The translations under genes and the position numbers were made by a program. Shown one piece after another: positions 1 to 12,149 of a DNA stretch of 64,000 nt (positions within the stretch are counted from its first letter, which is position 1; each line of letters opens with the position of its first letter). The stretch is from positions 558,001 to 622,000 of the forward strand of contig JAWZYV010011608.1 of the NCBI GenBank assembly GCA_038373885.1, read 5' to 3'. Below the pieces are notes generated by a model, which saw only the letters and a program-made list of their open reading frames with translations, was not told the origin of the DNA and made no database searches. This stretch comes from Cheiracanthium punctorium. Its lineage: Eukaryota > Arthropoda > Arachnida > Araneae > Cheiracanthiidae.

Positions 1-3000
1 GGCGGCTCGATATATGTAAGTTTAATCGCTCACAGCAATCAATTAAAGTTCGAAAGGTCGTCGGTTCTCTTCCTGTTCTCGCCCCGAGTGAGGTTTCTTA
101 AACTTGAAGCTTCTGTAATGGATGGCGATACCTTTGTGAAATCCATCTCGGACACATGGAATGAAAGACTCCTTGTCAACTGTTGATCATATAAGTTCTC
201 GTTCCCAAAAGAACAAGATCAGGTTATTGTTCAGGCCGACTTAGCCATCGATTGCTTCAGGCGTCCAAGTTACGCGAGCTGTTGAAGATTGCGCTTTGGA
301 TGTGCTTGTTAGAGGTTCGAAAACTTTAACCTTGAAAATCAGTATAACTGGATCCAAGTATCAATGCTGGCTCGAAAAAGACGACGTTTTAATGCAGTAG
401 TAAGCAATCGTTCCAAAAAAATTTCTCTCCCGGTATTATGACTGAACATCATGTTCCTCCAAATCCGTTCAGTCACATCATTTCTAAAAATTGAAAATCG
501 TCTGAAGCTGCGTGTGTGTGTGTAAGTGTGTATAATTTTCTCTTTTCAGTGTCGAAGACTGGATAGTTATTTTAAAAAGCATGCATGGATATTTGGCTCT
601 CAATTCGACACATTCTCAGAAGTTTATTAAAATCACATGAAGACAGCCTTTGAAGCTCTTATTAATATGATTCTAACATTTTTTTTTGCTTCATCTTCTT
701 TACAAATGTGGCTTACCATCAGGGCACGATTAGCACTGCTGCTAACAATTATTTTAAGTAACTAGAGACAAGTTCACGTGAAAGGTACCTTATGGCTATG
801 CAATCTAAGCATCGAATCATAAAAGTGGCAATTAAAATGTTTGGGCTGGTGGATACAAAGTTTATTCGTGATTGGTTGGCGAAAATATGTTTGGGAGGAA
901 ACAACTTCTGAAAATCATAAGTGAATTTAGCCATTTATTTGTCAAATATATACTTTATTTAAAATAGATTAATATGATGAATTGAAATGTTGTGGGCACA
1001 ACTTAAAGGCACAAACAATGCAGAGCATTAATTATCAGAATGGATCAATCACACAGACAGAATAGTGTTCCAGAAATCTATCAACAAAATAAAGGAGGGA
1101 TAGAGAAATACTTTCCGAATAGAAATCATGGACACAAGCGTCATCTTCTTTAACCACTTTAAGCATCATTTTAAAAACATGTTCAAATGGTTATCAAATT
1201 TCCAGCCATGGCCTGTTAAAAGTTAACTATTTTGTGTAAAAGATACTCAAATATAACTTACAATCATTAACTATGTTTTATTTTGAAGGATGCTATTTTC
1301 AGAGAATAAACTTACTGTTTATTATTTAAGCTATTGAAGTGACACTTCAGCACGCTTTTACAGCTCTCATTAACTGATGAAACTAATGTCTTCTATTCTG
1401 TGGGGAAAAGTGTGTGCAATCTTCATTATTTTGTCGATAGAATTTTGAGGCAGGATGTATATTTCTCTTAAGTAGTACAATATCTGAATCTGATGCATAA
1501 TTTACATGTATAACGTTTATCGCAGTTGAATCTACTTATTTACGATTCTGTCAGTGTAAATTTATAATTTGAGTGGCAGGTGAATGTCCCCACGTATAAA
1601 TTTAATGAAGTTGCTCTGGTGGTACTTCGACCTCTAATTGTATAATAGAATGGAAAATATGAATTAGAAAATAAACAAATAAATGACTATTCTTTCGGAA
1701 AAAATATCTAGTGGATGACTTGAAGTTTAAGCATTTACTTTCAGACAGCTTAGGAGAAATATCTATACAAATTCAAAATTCCACACCGCCCGCTAATCTA
1801 ACCAGCCTTATTTAGTTAAACTAAGTGCTAGAGAAGTTTTTCTAGATGTTTTGGTTTGAAAATGGAATGAAACGTATTATAATGAATCAAATTTAATTGA
1901 CTGCATTTAAATGTATAGAATAATCAAGTATCGATTTGCATTTTAAATACAAAAGCATTCTGTGCAAAAGCTCAAAAAAAAAAGCTCTGTTAATGATAAT
2001 AATTTGTTTTGTAGAATTCAGCTCACGTCTCCGAATGCGTCGTTTAGAGCTACTTTTGCCGCTCTTCTAATCAATCCACAACACAGAGCCTCAACAGAAA
2101 GCATATGAAGTTCTGATTTTCGGTACCTCTCAAAAAATACCCTCTGCTTCAGGGAGCTGAATAGATTTAAGATGCGCTAGTTTTATAATTGGAGTTTTTA
2201 ACATACAGAATCACTACCGAAAAAATTACTTTATCTGTTATTATTGCAATATGCATATCAAAGCCGAGCTAGTGGTCAATATTTGCTAATCATACTAATT
2301 ATTCCGAAGCCTTGTACACGGAAACAATGAATAGCTAATGGCTTTCCAGAAGGTGATTATGGATATCATGAGAGGATTATAGCCGTTATTGTTGTCGTTT
2401 CTTTTTCTTTGTTACACCTAGACTATTTTATTCGACGATTAACTTAGCTGTTTCTTCATGAGTCATATTGAGGCAGCCTAGACAAAAATACAACTAAGTT
2501 TGAAGAGTTTAAAGTTCGTTTTGAACCTTTTATAAATAAACCACTGGTTGGCGTGCTGACCTTTTACTCTCTTGGTTCTCGGTTCGAAGTCATTTTTCAT
2601 GAGCTTCATTGAAAGAGATTACGAATAGCTTCTAAAATATACAAAGCATTCATCCCAAAACTTTCGAGTGGGATTATTTAGAACTTAAATACGATGTAAC
2701 AATTTATTGGATCTTAAGAGAAAATTTATATTAAAAACGTTGTGTGTAATTTTATCGCTAATTACATTATTTTCAGCTATGAAATCCAGGTACGGACAAA
2801 TCAACAGCTGCTCTAAGCACCAACATCAAACAGTATTCTGACTATAGATATTTTTACCATTCATTTTGATTGATGAAAATGCTAAAGAAGCTTTCCGTTC
2901 AGGACCTGAAGCAGCCTAAGTTAAGCCTTTGCATTCATGTGTAATTTCAATTGCTTTATTTGCGACACTGCAAACGAGTTCACGCACATCTGTAATAGTA

Positions 3001-3780
3001 ATTTCCCAACCTATTTGGTGGCAGGAGTCAGACACCATTCTTGGACACCGTTAGTAAATAATTGGAGATGCTCAAAATCTAATCAAAATTTCTTTGAGGG
3101 GTTGAGATTCATGTTTTCATAATTCTTCTATCCTCACAGTACATTTTGAAGCGTAAGACATATTTTTGCATAACTTGCTACTTGGAAGATTCGTTTAGCG
3201 TAGGATGAAAGGGACAAGCGATGTCCTATCCCAGAATGTCAGGGACTCATTTTCGGATATATTTCCTGTCTCTTTGAGGCGTCGTCGTTCTTGACTGTCG
3301 GTGGGAGTACCACCAAACAGCCTTAGCGACCTTGTCTAGAAAGGTCAGGATGAACTCCCTAACGTGAGGGCGTTAGGAGGCAATGTTTTTAGTTATGCAC
3401 GTGAAATGACGGTAACTCAGATTGTATTAGATTTGAATGGGGACAATTTGAATGGACCTTTTATCAAAGTATACGGACATGCACATACGTTATCAAAATA
3501 ACATAAACTGAGCTCTAAAGAATGACAGCTTAGCGACTAAAGATGTCTATCTTTGCCAGCTGACATTGAAGGTGTGTTCGCACAAGTATAAAGTAACCTA
3601 CACACACCTGTGTATAAATATATATAATGATAATAACAGTGATTAATAAAAACATAATAAATTTAGTTATTTCCAGACAAACCTGAGTACATAAATAAAG
3701 TTAGTAAATAAAAACATGAATTTTATTATAAATATATATAGTTTAATATAAAAATTATATATTTTCTCTTCCGAAAAAAG
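1..3780. other. AT-rich intergenic stretch, no gene seen
   Basis: No open frame, splice-bounded exon, RNA gene or bounded transposon could be supported. A short TG-rich run lies near 510-535. Around 3205-3385 the sequence is less AT-rich and looks like a decayed repeat, but I found no second copy in the window and no ends. Confidence 0.6.
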
Positions 3781-3849
3781 TAGGAATGGTTGCTAGACGA
3801 GATAGACATTACTATAAATATTATATAATACAAGCCGCCAAAGCGGCCA

Positions 3850-4500
3850 GCTTCACCGCTCCATAAAATACTGTTCTTTATGCTCAGTGCTGTGTTGACT
3901 AAATTTCTGTACTCATTTCAATGAAAATGTTTCTTTGTTCTAACAGTATTTGCCATGAAACTTATTTAGGTTAGAGTTGCTACACGTTTTGCGTATCATC
4001 ATAAAAGCCGATGTTGAAACAGCAAAAGGCTAAAATGTGCTTTAGCCTAATGCATGGTGACATTTTTTAGAATTGCGATGAATGCGCCAAGTATTGTAAA
4101 TTCGATATTTTAAAGCTGTGAAAAAGTCCGAAAGATCTTGCATTTTTGTGTATCCAATATTGTGACTTTGTAATCTAGCGACTGCGTGACATATGGTTGC
4201 TTCATTTGACGTCATTTAACTGTTCATTTGGATTTTTGCACCAGCGTTATTGTTATTGCACTAACGTTTACATCTAGCTGTTGCCGTTCGCAGCTTGGAA
4301 ATATCGTCGATTTTGGTACCGCATGCGTTAGCATATTCTATAAGTAGCTGTAAAGGCTCAATTTGATGTCACTGAACTATTAATTCAGATATTCACACAT
4401 GCGTTATTGTTATTGCACTAATGTTTACATCTAGCTGTTGCCGTTCGCAGCGTGGAAATATCGTCGATTTTGGTACCGCATTATTCTATAAGTAGATATT
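3850..4500 (-). repeat. hAT-related internal repeat, end-truncated copy
   Basis: This segment is the inverted, diverged counterpart of about 47890-48560, which lies inside a complete hAT element. Shared blocks include the stretch around AAAGTCCGAAAGATCTTGC and a block ending in GGTACCGCAT. Neither hAT terminus is visible here, so it is a fragment or a related element. It lacks the small MITE found at 48081-48248 in the other copy and so provides the empty site. An 81-bp block (4244-4324) is repeated at 4401-4481, about 157 bp downstream. Confidence 0.7.
4244..4481. repeat. 81-bp block repeated at 157-bp spacing
   Basis: 4244-4324 and 4401-4481 are nearly identical, both starting GCGTTATTGTTATTGCACTA. 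The inverted homologue near 48 kb has this block only once, so the duplication happened in this copy. Confidence 0.8.
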
Positions 4501-4507
4501 AATTTTG

Positions 4508-4551
4508 CAAGACGAGACAGGGTCATTTTTCATCTCGCGTCCATCCCTAGA
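4508..4551 (-). mobile_element. Fragment of hAT MITE of the TAGGGATGG family
   Basis: GCAAGACGAGACAGGGTC followed by CTCGCGTCCATCCCTA matches parts and one terminus of the complete MITE at 52657-52833. Only a short internal piece and one end remain. Confidence 0.55.
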
Positions 4552-5374
4552 AAAATTACTTAAGCTTTAAGCGTGTTTCCGCAAATGTGTAGTATTATGA
4601 ATGTAAATTTTAATCACAATAAAATAAATCACCTATTTATGTTATAACACTTTCATACAACAAAACTGATTTTTGCAGAAATTATGAAATCTACCCTCTT
4701 GTATGATTTCTCTATGCTTACATAACTTTTTGTACATTTATCAAAAATAGTCCCATTTAGTAAAAAAGTTTTCTAGCAGTAACTTGTAAAAAAAAGCCTC
4801 ATATTATAATTAATTTAAATAATAATCGTCTGAAAATTTTATACGGAGAAGCCTTCCTCTTCAAATCAGGAGCTTCTAAAAGTGGAAATCTGTGCTGTAG
4901 ATGAGATTTCTTATTCTTTTATGCATTTTCTCTCTGCAACTTTTCTTCATTTTTTTTCAGAGATGGGATACATTAATGCACGCACCTTTTGATAGCTGCT
5001 CATAAGTAACATATAATACAGGGTAATCAATTTGAAAGAGTACCTATTGGGTTTTTTTTTTTATAATTATTACTCTTAAATCTGACGGATGGGTCAACTA
5101 TTCTAACGCTGAACTTTTTTTCGGTGATTATTCCTCGATGGTATGTCCGAATTCGGATTTTCTTTTTTTAAGGTGATCAGCATCGTGACCTTGACCAAGG
5201 TCATAGGTTCAATGAGCGCGCGGAGCGAGTCATTGAGGAACAGAGTAGTTCTTCTTAATATCTCCATTGAAAGTGAATGGCAACAGGTTTTTTGGGGATG
5301 ATTCCTCCGTGGTCAACCCGATTGGTTTGATTTCAGATTTATACCATTCAGGCCACGATTAGTACTGAAGGTAC

Positions 5375-5528
5375 TGAAGGGAGAGAGCGTGGGGCGAGAG
5401 CTGGGTTTGAACCCAGGGACTTATGGGTGGTAGAATGAGGCGCAATCCGGCTCGGCCAAAAGGTACCTATTCGACCGGCCTTCAATTGCCGGGCGTTGTG
5501 TGCGCGGAGGTGATCTCGTGCCGCCACA
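5375..5528 (-). repeat. TRIM 3' LTR (element read on minus strand)
   Basis: This 154-bp LTR contains, on the minus strand, TGGCCGAGCCGG (5447-5458), which matches the tRNA A-box consensus at every position. GGTTCAAACCC (5403-5413) is a strong B-box. About 33 bases separate the boxes, a normal Pol III type 2 spacing. Confidence 0.85.
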
Positions 5529-5583
5529 CTACTCCCCTACTAGAGAGTCAGTCGGAGGCTGACGAACGATATTCCAAGCGTTA

Positions 5584-5676
5584 TGGAATGCTGCCACTCG
5601 TTGTGGACTTTGTGAGGTTGCTGCCGCTCGTTGCGGACTTTGAGAGGTTGCTGCCGCTCGTTGCGGACCTTGGAAG
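5584..5676. repeat. 30-bp tandem repeat inside the TRIM
   Basis: About three copies of a 30-bp unit containing TGCTGCCGCTCGTTGCGGAC. Because 30 is a multiple of three, the unit produces long open frames on several strands. I read these as artefacts rather than genes. Confidence 0.8.
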
Positions 5677-5766
5677 AGGCGAGCGAGAGATGGAAGAGGG
5701 CGGTGCTGGCGCCATCTGTCGCTGTAGGCGAGAAGGAGAATGCGTGTTCGTTGTCCGGGTCGCCAA

Positions 5767-5920
5767 TGAAGGGAGAGAGCGTGGGGCGAGAGCTGGGTTT
5801 GAACCCAGGGACTTATGGGTGGTAGAATGAGGCGCAATCCGGCTCGGCCAAAAGGTACCTATTCGACCGGCCTCCAATTGCCGGGCGTTGTGTGCCCGGA
5901 GGTGATCTCGTGCCGCCACA
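5767..5920 (-). repeat. TRIM 5' LTR (element read on minus strand)
   Basis: It is identical to the other LTR except for two substitutions. The same A-box lies at 5839-5850 and the B-box at 5795-5805. The putative primer-binding site lies just below 5767 on the plus coordinates. Confidence 0.85.
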
Positions 5921-5929
5921 GTACCTATA

Positions 5930-6015
5930 ACCATGCCAAATTTGAACTAAATCGGTCAAGCGGTTTAGGAGTAGAAGCGTTACATTGAAATGCCTGAATG
6001 TAGTGTAAGAGCTTC
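5930..6015 (+). repeat. Old repeat flanking the TRIM
   Basis: The sequence CCAAATTTGAACTAAATCGG and what follows resembles a motif in the 173-bp satellite at 62.9-63.66 kb (a CCAATTTGAGCTCAATCG-type line). It appears to be the 3' part of the repeat into which the TRIM inserted, with about 5100-5370 on the other side. The family is not identified. Confidence 0.4.
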
Positions 6016-6717
6016 GCTCAAATATAATTATTTGAGCCTTGTTTAAGAGTGGGAGACAATTTCCAATACTGTTGGACTGTTACAACTTTATTTGTGAGGG
6101 AAAAAAAGAAATAGAGTCGCACAAGTTTACTTAATCTTGTGTTAAATTTTTTTTATAAAAACATAATTTAATTCAAATTTTTTACATTATCATTCCATTA
6201 TTAATTATTCCTCACCCCGTTAGATTTTAATTTTGTGGGAGGTTATCTTAAGGATAATGAATTCCACAGAAGTCTTTCAAACATTGATGAATTAAAACCA
6301 CCCACAATTGAAGAAATATCGTCAATAACACCAACAATGTTGCGAAGTGCGTCAAGAAAACTTTGTGTCCATGTTCGCATTCAAATGGGGTTGAACATTT
6401 TCAGAACTTGCTGTAAAGAATAATACTGTAAAAAATTCGAATTAAATTATGTCCTTAAAAAAAAATTATGACAGGATTAAGTAACATTCTGCGTCTCCAT
6501 TTCTGTTTTACCTCGCTAATAAAATTGTAATAGTCCCAGAGTGATGGAAATTATTTGCAATATTTAAATAAGGTTAAAACAATATCAGTGTTAGAATAGT
6601 TGCCACATCCGCCAGATTTAGGGGTAATAAGAAATATGAGCGGGCACTCTTTTAAAGTGTTGATGCTGTATAAAATATCGCAATCTTTTTGTCTGTACAG
6701 TTACAAAATAAATAATG

Positions 6718-7108
6718 TTGTTGTTGTTGTTGCTAATGCCCTCTGGCAACCGCGTTGCGGTGACAGATCCCCCTATATAGGTAGGCGATGGGCTGAAGGA
6801 GCAGCTTCCATTTCAGTGAGCCTCAGTGGGAGGAAGTCCGTCTTAGCTCGGGGTCCCGTAATTTTGAACCAATTCCAGAGGAGGGACCAACCCCCTGAAA
6901 TCGGCACCCCCAGAGGTATCCTTTAACAACTTGGAGGACTTTGGAGCCACGACGGATTTTACGTGCACCAGCTCCCATTAGCGTACACGGTTCCACAGCG
7001 GACGGGCGGAGAGGGGGAAGTCCCTCCCAAGCACTGGCCAAGCCGGGTGCTGCTTCACTTGCCGTGTTCTTATGGGAACGGAGTTTAGCGCCCAGTCCAC
7101 TGCGGGAC
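6718..7108 (-). mobile_element. SINE with 5S-like head, complete copy
   Basis: A 391-bp retroposon read on the minus strand, flanked by a 16-bp target duplication TACAAAATAAATAATG (6702-6717 and 7109-7124). Its 3' tail on the minus strand is an AAC microsatellite (plus-strand GTT repeat at 6718-6733). Near the 5' end the minus strand reads AGTGAAGCAGCACCCGGC then TTGGCCAGTGCTTGGGAGGG. This resembles the internal control region of 5S rRNA genes (AAGCA..., GG-TTGGTTAGTACTTGGATGGG). Related copies lie at 23868-24241 and 54946-55135. The target duplication and tail are direct evidence of retroposition; the 5S origin is inference from motif similarity. Confidence 0.8.
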
Positions 7109-7419
7109 TACAAAATAAATAATGAATTACTTTATAGACTTTAAATTAAAGAAAAAATTGACTAGTTTTTCCCAAGGCTCTCTTACGAACATTAAAACTT
7201 ACACACCTTAGCGAAATTTTAAGAGAAATTCTTAAACGGATAAATGTCTAGTAAAATATACGAAAAGCGACGTCTTCAGCAAAATAGTGTAACAAATTAT
7301 TCGGGTATGTCAAAACTTATATAAACTTATCGTTTTTTAGTTTGCATTGTGCAGCTTGTAGAGAGGCATTATGGTTTCTTTTGAGCACCGTAACTGTATT
7401 TTGCAATCCGTGTAAAGAC

Positions 7420-7580
7420 ATATTCAATAGGAGGGTCCAAAGGGTCCGGACTCCCCTCCGAAATTTCATTTTTTGTGAACAAAATAATAATGATGAAATT
7501 TTTTTTTGTGAAAAAGTCTTCCTTTTACACCATTTGGACCCCGTCCGAAATTGTTTTCTGCATACACGTCCCTGAATCCG
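7420..7580. repeat. Degenerate transposon-like fragment
   Basis: Two stretches rich in GGTCC/GGACC with TCCGAAATT (near 7447-7465 and 7538-7550) look like decayed repeat ends around a T-rich core. No target duplication was found, so the boundaries are uncertain. Confidence 0.3.
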
Positions 7581-8252
7581 TACATTAAATTTTCAAGGCT
7601 GCAATAAGGCTGCATAGAAAAAAAAGTGAATATAGAAGCAAATAAGCATGAAAAGGAGACTACGAAAAATGTAAACAAATAATCAACAACATATAATAAT
7701 AAAAAATAAAAGTACATCAGTACATTCATTATACTTTGGCTGGTCCTCAGATAAAAAATAAAATAAATAAATAAGTTTTTATTCCCTTTAGTCACATAAT
7801 TACATTTCAAGAACATAAAATGATATTGAATCTTTTCATTTACAGGAGGTCTGCATCAATGGATGTCAACAGAATCAATGACATTGCTGACATCAACAGC
7901 TTTTCAACTGTCTGATCACGTCTGGAAGAAATTCTGTTTTCTTTCTTCCCTTTTTTCCTCTTGCTGTGACAGAAATCGTATGAAAAAAAAAAGCAATTTA
8001 AATTCTCTAAAAAATCAATACTATGCATGACAGATGAGAATTGTGTTGCGACATAATCTCTGATTTGCACTATATTGTGTATAGATTTTGTCAATCACCT
8101 TTCCCCCCCCCCCCATGCAGCTGTGCATCGAGCAAGGGCTTTATGATTTCAGAGGGCGCCCACTCTGAGCAAAAGAATCGTCGATAAAACGTCTCAAGCC
8201 TGTAAGAAAAATACATTTTATTTGAAGCAAGAAAGTTAAATCATGTGCCGAA

Positions 8253-8520
8253 AGTGAGGTCGTGGTAAGTGTCAAACTCTCGGTCGAAGGACCCGAGTTC
8301 GAATCCTAACTGGTCAAAGACCACCGTGCACATGTGATGAACATGCATTTTAAATTCCTGGGGTCTACTCTTAGAACTGTGCCGCTTAATGTAAGGCACA
8401 AGTGGATTGTACCTTCTGTTATTTTATCATGAGAGGCACATAGACAATGTACCTCGCATATGCTATTAAAAATGCGATCAAATTTCAGAGGCACAAACTT
8501 TCAAAATATGCCTCTTACAA
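8253..8520 (+). mobile_element. tRNA-derived SINE-like element
   Basis: A tRNA-like head contains GGTCGTGGTAAGTG, a weak A-box, and AGTTCGAATCC (about 8297-8307), a very good B-box. The head is followed by unrelated sequence with repeats of GGCAC/GTACCT. It cannot fold as a complete tRNA and no second copy is seen in the window. The 3' boundary is uncertain. Confidence 0.5.
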
Positions 8521-8529
8521 TCCTCAATC

Positions 8530-11500
8530 AGAGTCACACAATGTCCCTCAATCAGAGTATATGTCCGCTCGCAGGGTAGGTAGGTAGGTGGAAAAGTAGT
8601 ATGGATTTAGGAATGACCCCTTTTTCGGTGATGTTCTAAATTTCGGGAAGCAGCTAATCTCCACTCTCTGGTGGACCCCCGAGGCTGATATTCAGTGCTT
8701 TAAAGCAATTCAGTAAAGCTAAGCCGTTAGTCTTTAACAATAAAATATAATAAATGGCAATAAAATAAAAGAATATGCTGAATGCATTGATTATAAAATG
8801 TTTTCCAACGCAATCTTATTTAGACATACATTTAACGGAAAGTTAACATATTCCCCTCGTTGCTAAGTTGCAATAGCTTCTCAGTCGGCCCACAGCTGCA
8901 CTTGTCCGACTTTTTATTTTACCGTTACCCTGTAGAACAAACAAGATTTTCTAAAGAAATTGTGATTCGAGAAATGTATGATCAACCTAAGGATGAGCTA
9001 GTTGGTTAACGATCTGTGTCTAGCTACAAAATGATTTTTTTTTTCTTTTGAAGATCCAGGGAAAGGATACTGATCGTGAAGTTAGGGCATCGATTTGATG
9101 TGCCCATAATCTTCACGCGATAGTTTTGTACACGTGATATAGAAAGCAAAATACTCAATTACAAGAAAAGTTTTTAAGTTGTGCATCGTACAAAACAGGA
9201 GTTAAAAATTGAGAAAAAAAAATATTTTTTAGACTAGTATTTATATCTACAAAAAATGTGCATGGAATTTTTATATTTTAAATTATTGGACAGTGGAAAA
9301 TTAATGAACTTAAAATCTTATTTTCTTTTGATGCAGTGGTCTTATAGATCGTTAATCCATCAAATCTTTAATCAATCAATGCAAAAGCTGGTTTAATTAT
9401 TAATGTAGAGTAATATGCATAAAATTTTACTATAAATATATGCATATTTTACAAGTTCAAATATTTTTGTATGTTTAAAAAAATACTTGATAATTTGTAA
9501 ATGATTTCAGTATAATTTCAGTCCATCGCTACAATCGGCATTTTCTGATTTAAGCCTTTTTATTTTCACTAATTGTTTAGATAAACTTTTTCTTTTACGC
9601 TGTCGTAACATGATGTTTTATGAATGCTAAAATTCATTCAAATATTACCCTTATCTTAAATGTATGCTAATTATAACTCATAAATAGCTAATATTGATTT
9701 AAACATGTCCAATTGTCGTTTTACGTGCGTTTAATTGAAAATTAGAAGAATTGTGAATATTTCTAATAAATATAATCTTCAGCTACGAATAATATTAGTT
9801 AATAACAAGTTTTTCTGCTTTACTGTCTGCTATAAAAAAATCAGAAAAACACTTATATTAGATTTACTGAAAAAATAATAATCCTTTCTTGTTTATGCAA
9901 ATACGGATATTTATTTATTATTTTATTTTTTATGTGCGAAGATTTTATTGAGCACATCCCTTATATAAACCAAGCTATTTTGATATTTTTACTTTTATTT
10001 TGGAACCTCGATATTTGTTCTGAAAAATGTAGCATTAAGCCAAAAGCAATGCTACATTATAAAGGGAAAATAAAAACTTCAACTAGTAGAGCATTTTAAA
10101 ATGCTTCATGACGACTTAAGCAAAACATTAAATATATTGCTGGTTTAAAAAAAAAGAAAAAAACAATTGTTTATTTTCTAGAATAGATAAAATACTTTTA
10201 GAATTTCGGATCACAAAACGTCGAGATGATGACTTGGTGATACAAAACAATTGTTCACATTTCCGATATGTCCACTTTGAATGCCTTGAAGTTTCAGAGT
10301 TCTTTAGATAGAAGGTAATATGGCTCAACTTCAAGGCATAGCTTTTCTTGTTCTTGTTGGTAGATTGCGTTTTTGCCGCTGGAGTCACCCTAAAAATACC
10401 AAAAAAAAAGTTTCACGGCATATATTTAGGGAAATAACATTGTCTATATACTTTAGAACAGCAAAATGGCACTTTTTGGACAAGGACAAATTAAGATGTC
10501 ACGTTTGCTGATCTATTGTCCCGAAAGCAATCTAGAAGATTACACAAAATAAGCATACTTTGTAGCGAATCATTTCTTCTTGGCAATTTTAATGAAGTTT
10601 TGGGGCTCCATTTCCATTTAGATCCCACAGATAGATGGCCTCAACAGCTGACATTCTGATCGAGAGGAATTGGGTTCCCTCTAATCCCGTGTCGTGTCAT
10701 TTGTCACCAGTCGTGGGTCGTTAATTATCTTTTGTTTCTCTGCTGTTGGTGTAGTGGAGACAGCAAATGCTAATTCACAAGTACGGGTGTTTCCTACTTG
10801 TAACACAGACTATTGGAATACCTGATGCTTTGTAGAAGAAATGGCGCGAATTTTCAGATCCTCGACAAGCAAGATTAGGAGACCATGAAGAACGAAAGTC
10901 TTTAGTTCACATTTTTTTTAATGAAGTGTTTTTACGAGTTTTAGCGCTACCATGTGCTTTTTTTTTTTCAATTTTTCAAAGCAGGTAGAGAAGGTTAAAA
11001 AAAGTTCTCAATTAAAAAGCTATTATCATTTTACATTACATATACAAAAGCAACGTGAAGGGTTGCTTTTGGAAACTTTCGATTAAAACTAATTTCGATT
11101 ATAAATTCGACTAATTTAGACAGGAGTGATTCATCAAAAAAACCCCGTTGGACGTCAAGAATTCGTGGCCCACCCAGAAACAGGTGTCTTCCACCCAGAC
11201 TTGCATCCCCGTGGTGATTTGCAATAGAAACCGTGATTACCTCGACAGGAGACCTCACCAAAACCAAGGAAGATTTCAAATCCTCGATTTGGAGAACTGT
11301 CAAAATCTAAGTGCATGCAAAAACTGATTTTACTTGCTGGAGCGAATCTACAAAAAGCCAACTTTTCGATTGGTTATGCGAGCATCCGCTATGTTTGACC
11401 GGAAAATTAAAAATTCATACAAGGGATCTGCAAAAATTTCATGGAGACATAATTGGATACTATGTACGGAAAGAGGAATAAACAATGTAACGCCTCTCTA

Positions 11501-12080
11501 AGCCTACACTTGCGCTTTACAGGTAAATTATATGAATGTCAAATCTGATGCAAAAATAAAAATTCTGTAGCGATTCTGCAGAATCTTTGGCACGGTTGGT
11601 TAGTTTTTGTTACAGTGAAACTATTTTATATACAGCGACAGTATGGATGCACAGCAGCTTTGAACCGGTTGAAAACGGCCAGAATAAACGCACAAGTTCG
11701 AATAGAAACCAAAACCTGAATTTATAATATTATATTCAAGCTTTTGCACTAAAAATAATTATTGGTGTCTTTCGATCTACCTTTTTCGGCGAAGAGGTTT
11801 TGTTTACAGCAGATATCGTATTCTTTACCAAAAAACAGACTGTTCATTACATTTGTAGGAAGAACCACAGTTCCCTTACAACCATGGATAATTTTAACTG
11901 CGTAGAAAATTGCACCCTTGCTTAAAATTGTAGAAATTACGTTTTGTAATTTACTGTCACCAAAAACATCTTTTACCCGTTTCAATCAAATGTGAGCCAA
12001 TTAGCTCTGCGTAAATAAAAATCCGAATTACTGTAACTTTTCTCTCATATTTTTATGTTCAGTTCGCATGACAGTGTTTA
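8530..12080. other. Intergenic, no gene recognised
   Basis: Mostly AT-rich sequence. 10600-10900 and 11030-11400 are less AT-rich and hold TAATTA-type sites, so they could be conserved non-coding DNA, but nothing in the window proves this. Short open frames here have no recognisable motif. Confidence 0.45.
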
Positions 12081-12085
12081 ATGCA

Positions 12086-12149
12086 TTGGTGACTTGTTTG
12101 TACTATTTGTATTCTACTTGGTGACTTGTTTGTACTATTTGTATTCTAC
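12086..12149. repeat. 32-bp tandem duplication
   Basis: Two exact copies of a 32-bp unit starting TTGGTGACTTGTTTGTACTA. Confidence 0.9.

Larger units (their letters stand above)
5375..5920 (-). mobile_element. LTR miniature (TRIM) with tRNA-type Pol III boxes in the LTRs
   Basis: This is a complete 546-bp non-coding LTR element. Two 154-bp direct repeats (5375-5528 and 5767-5920) differ at only two positions. They flank 238 bp of internal sequence. On the minus strand each LTR begins TGTGGCGGC and ends CCCTTCA, the usual TG..CA. The 4-bp target duplication GTAC flanks the element (5371-5374, 5921-5924). Directly inside the minus-strand 5' LTR lies TTGGCGACCCGGAC, a plausible tRNA primer-binding site that starts TGG. 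AGTAGGGGAGTAG abuts the 3' LTR like a polypurine tract. No coding capacity is credible: long frames across it come from an in-phase 30-bp repeat. Very similar LTRs suggest recent insertion. Replication would need proteins supplied by another retrotransposon. Confidence 0.88.

Noticed and set aside
2545..2600. tRNA-like line with GGTTCGAAGTC
   Set aside because: The A-box is poor and no stems form. Too weak to call a SINE.
5528..5600. Search for a hammerhead in the TRIM (CTGACGA at about 5557), which would make it a retrozyme
   Set aside because: No GAAA partner with a closing stem nearby.
5423..5934. Several overlapping frames of 60-135 codons on both strands
   Set aside because: They run across LTR, tandem repeat and LTR of the TRIM. 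Repeated LLPLVADF-type peptides come from the 30-bp repeat.
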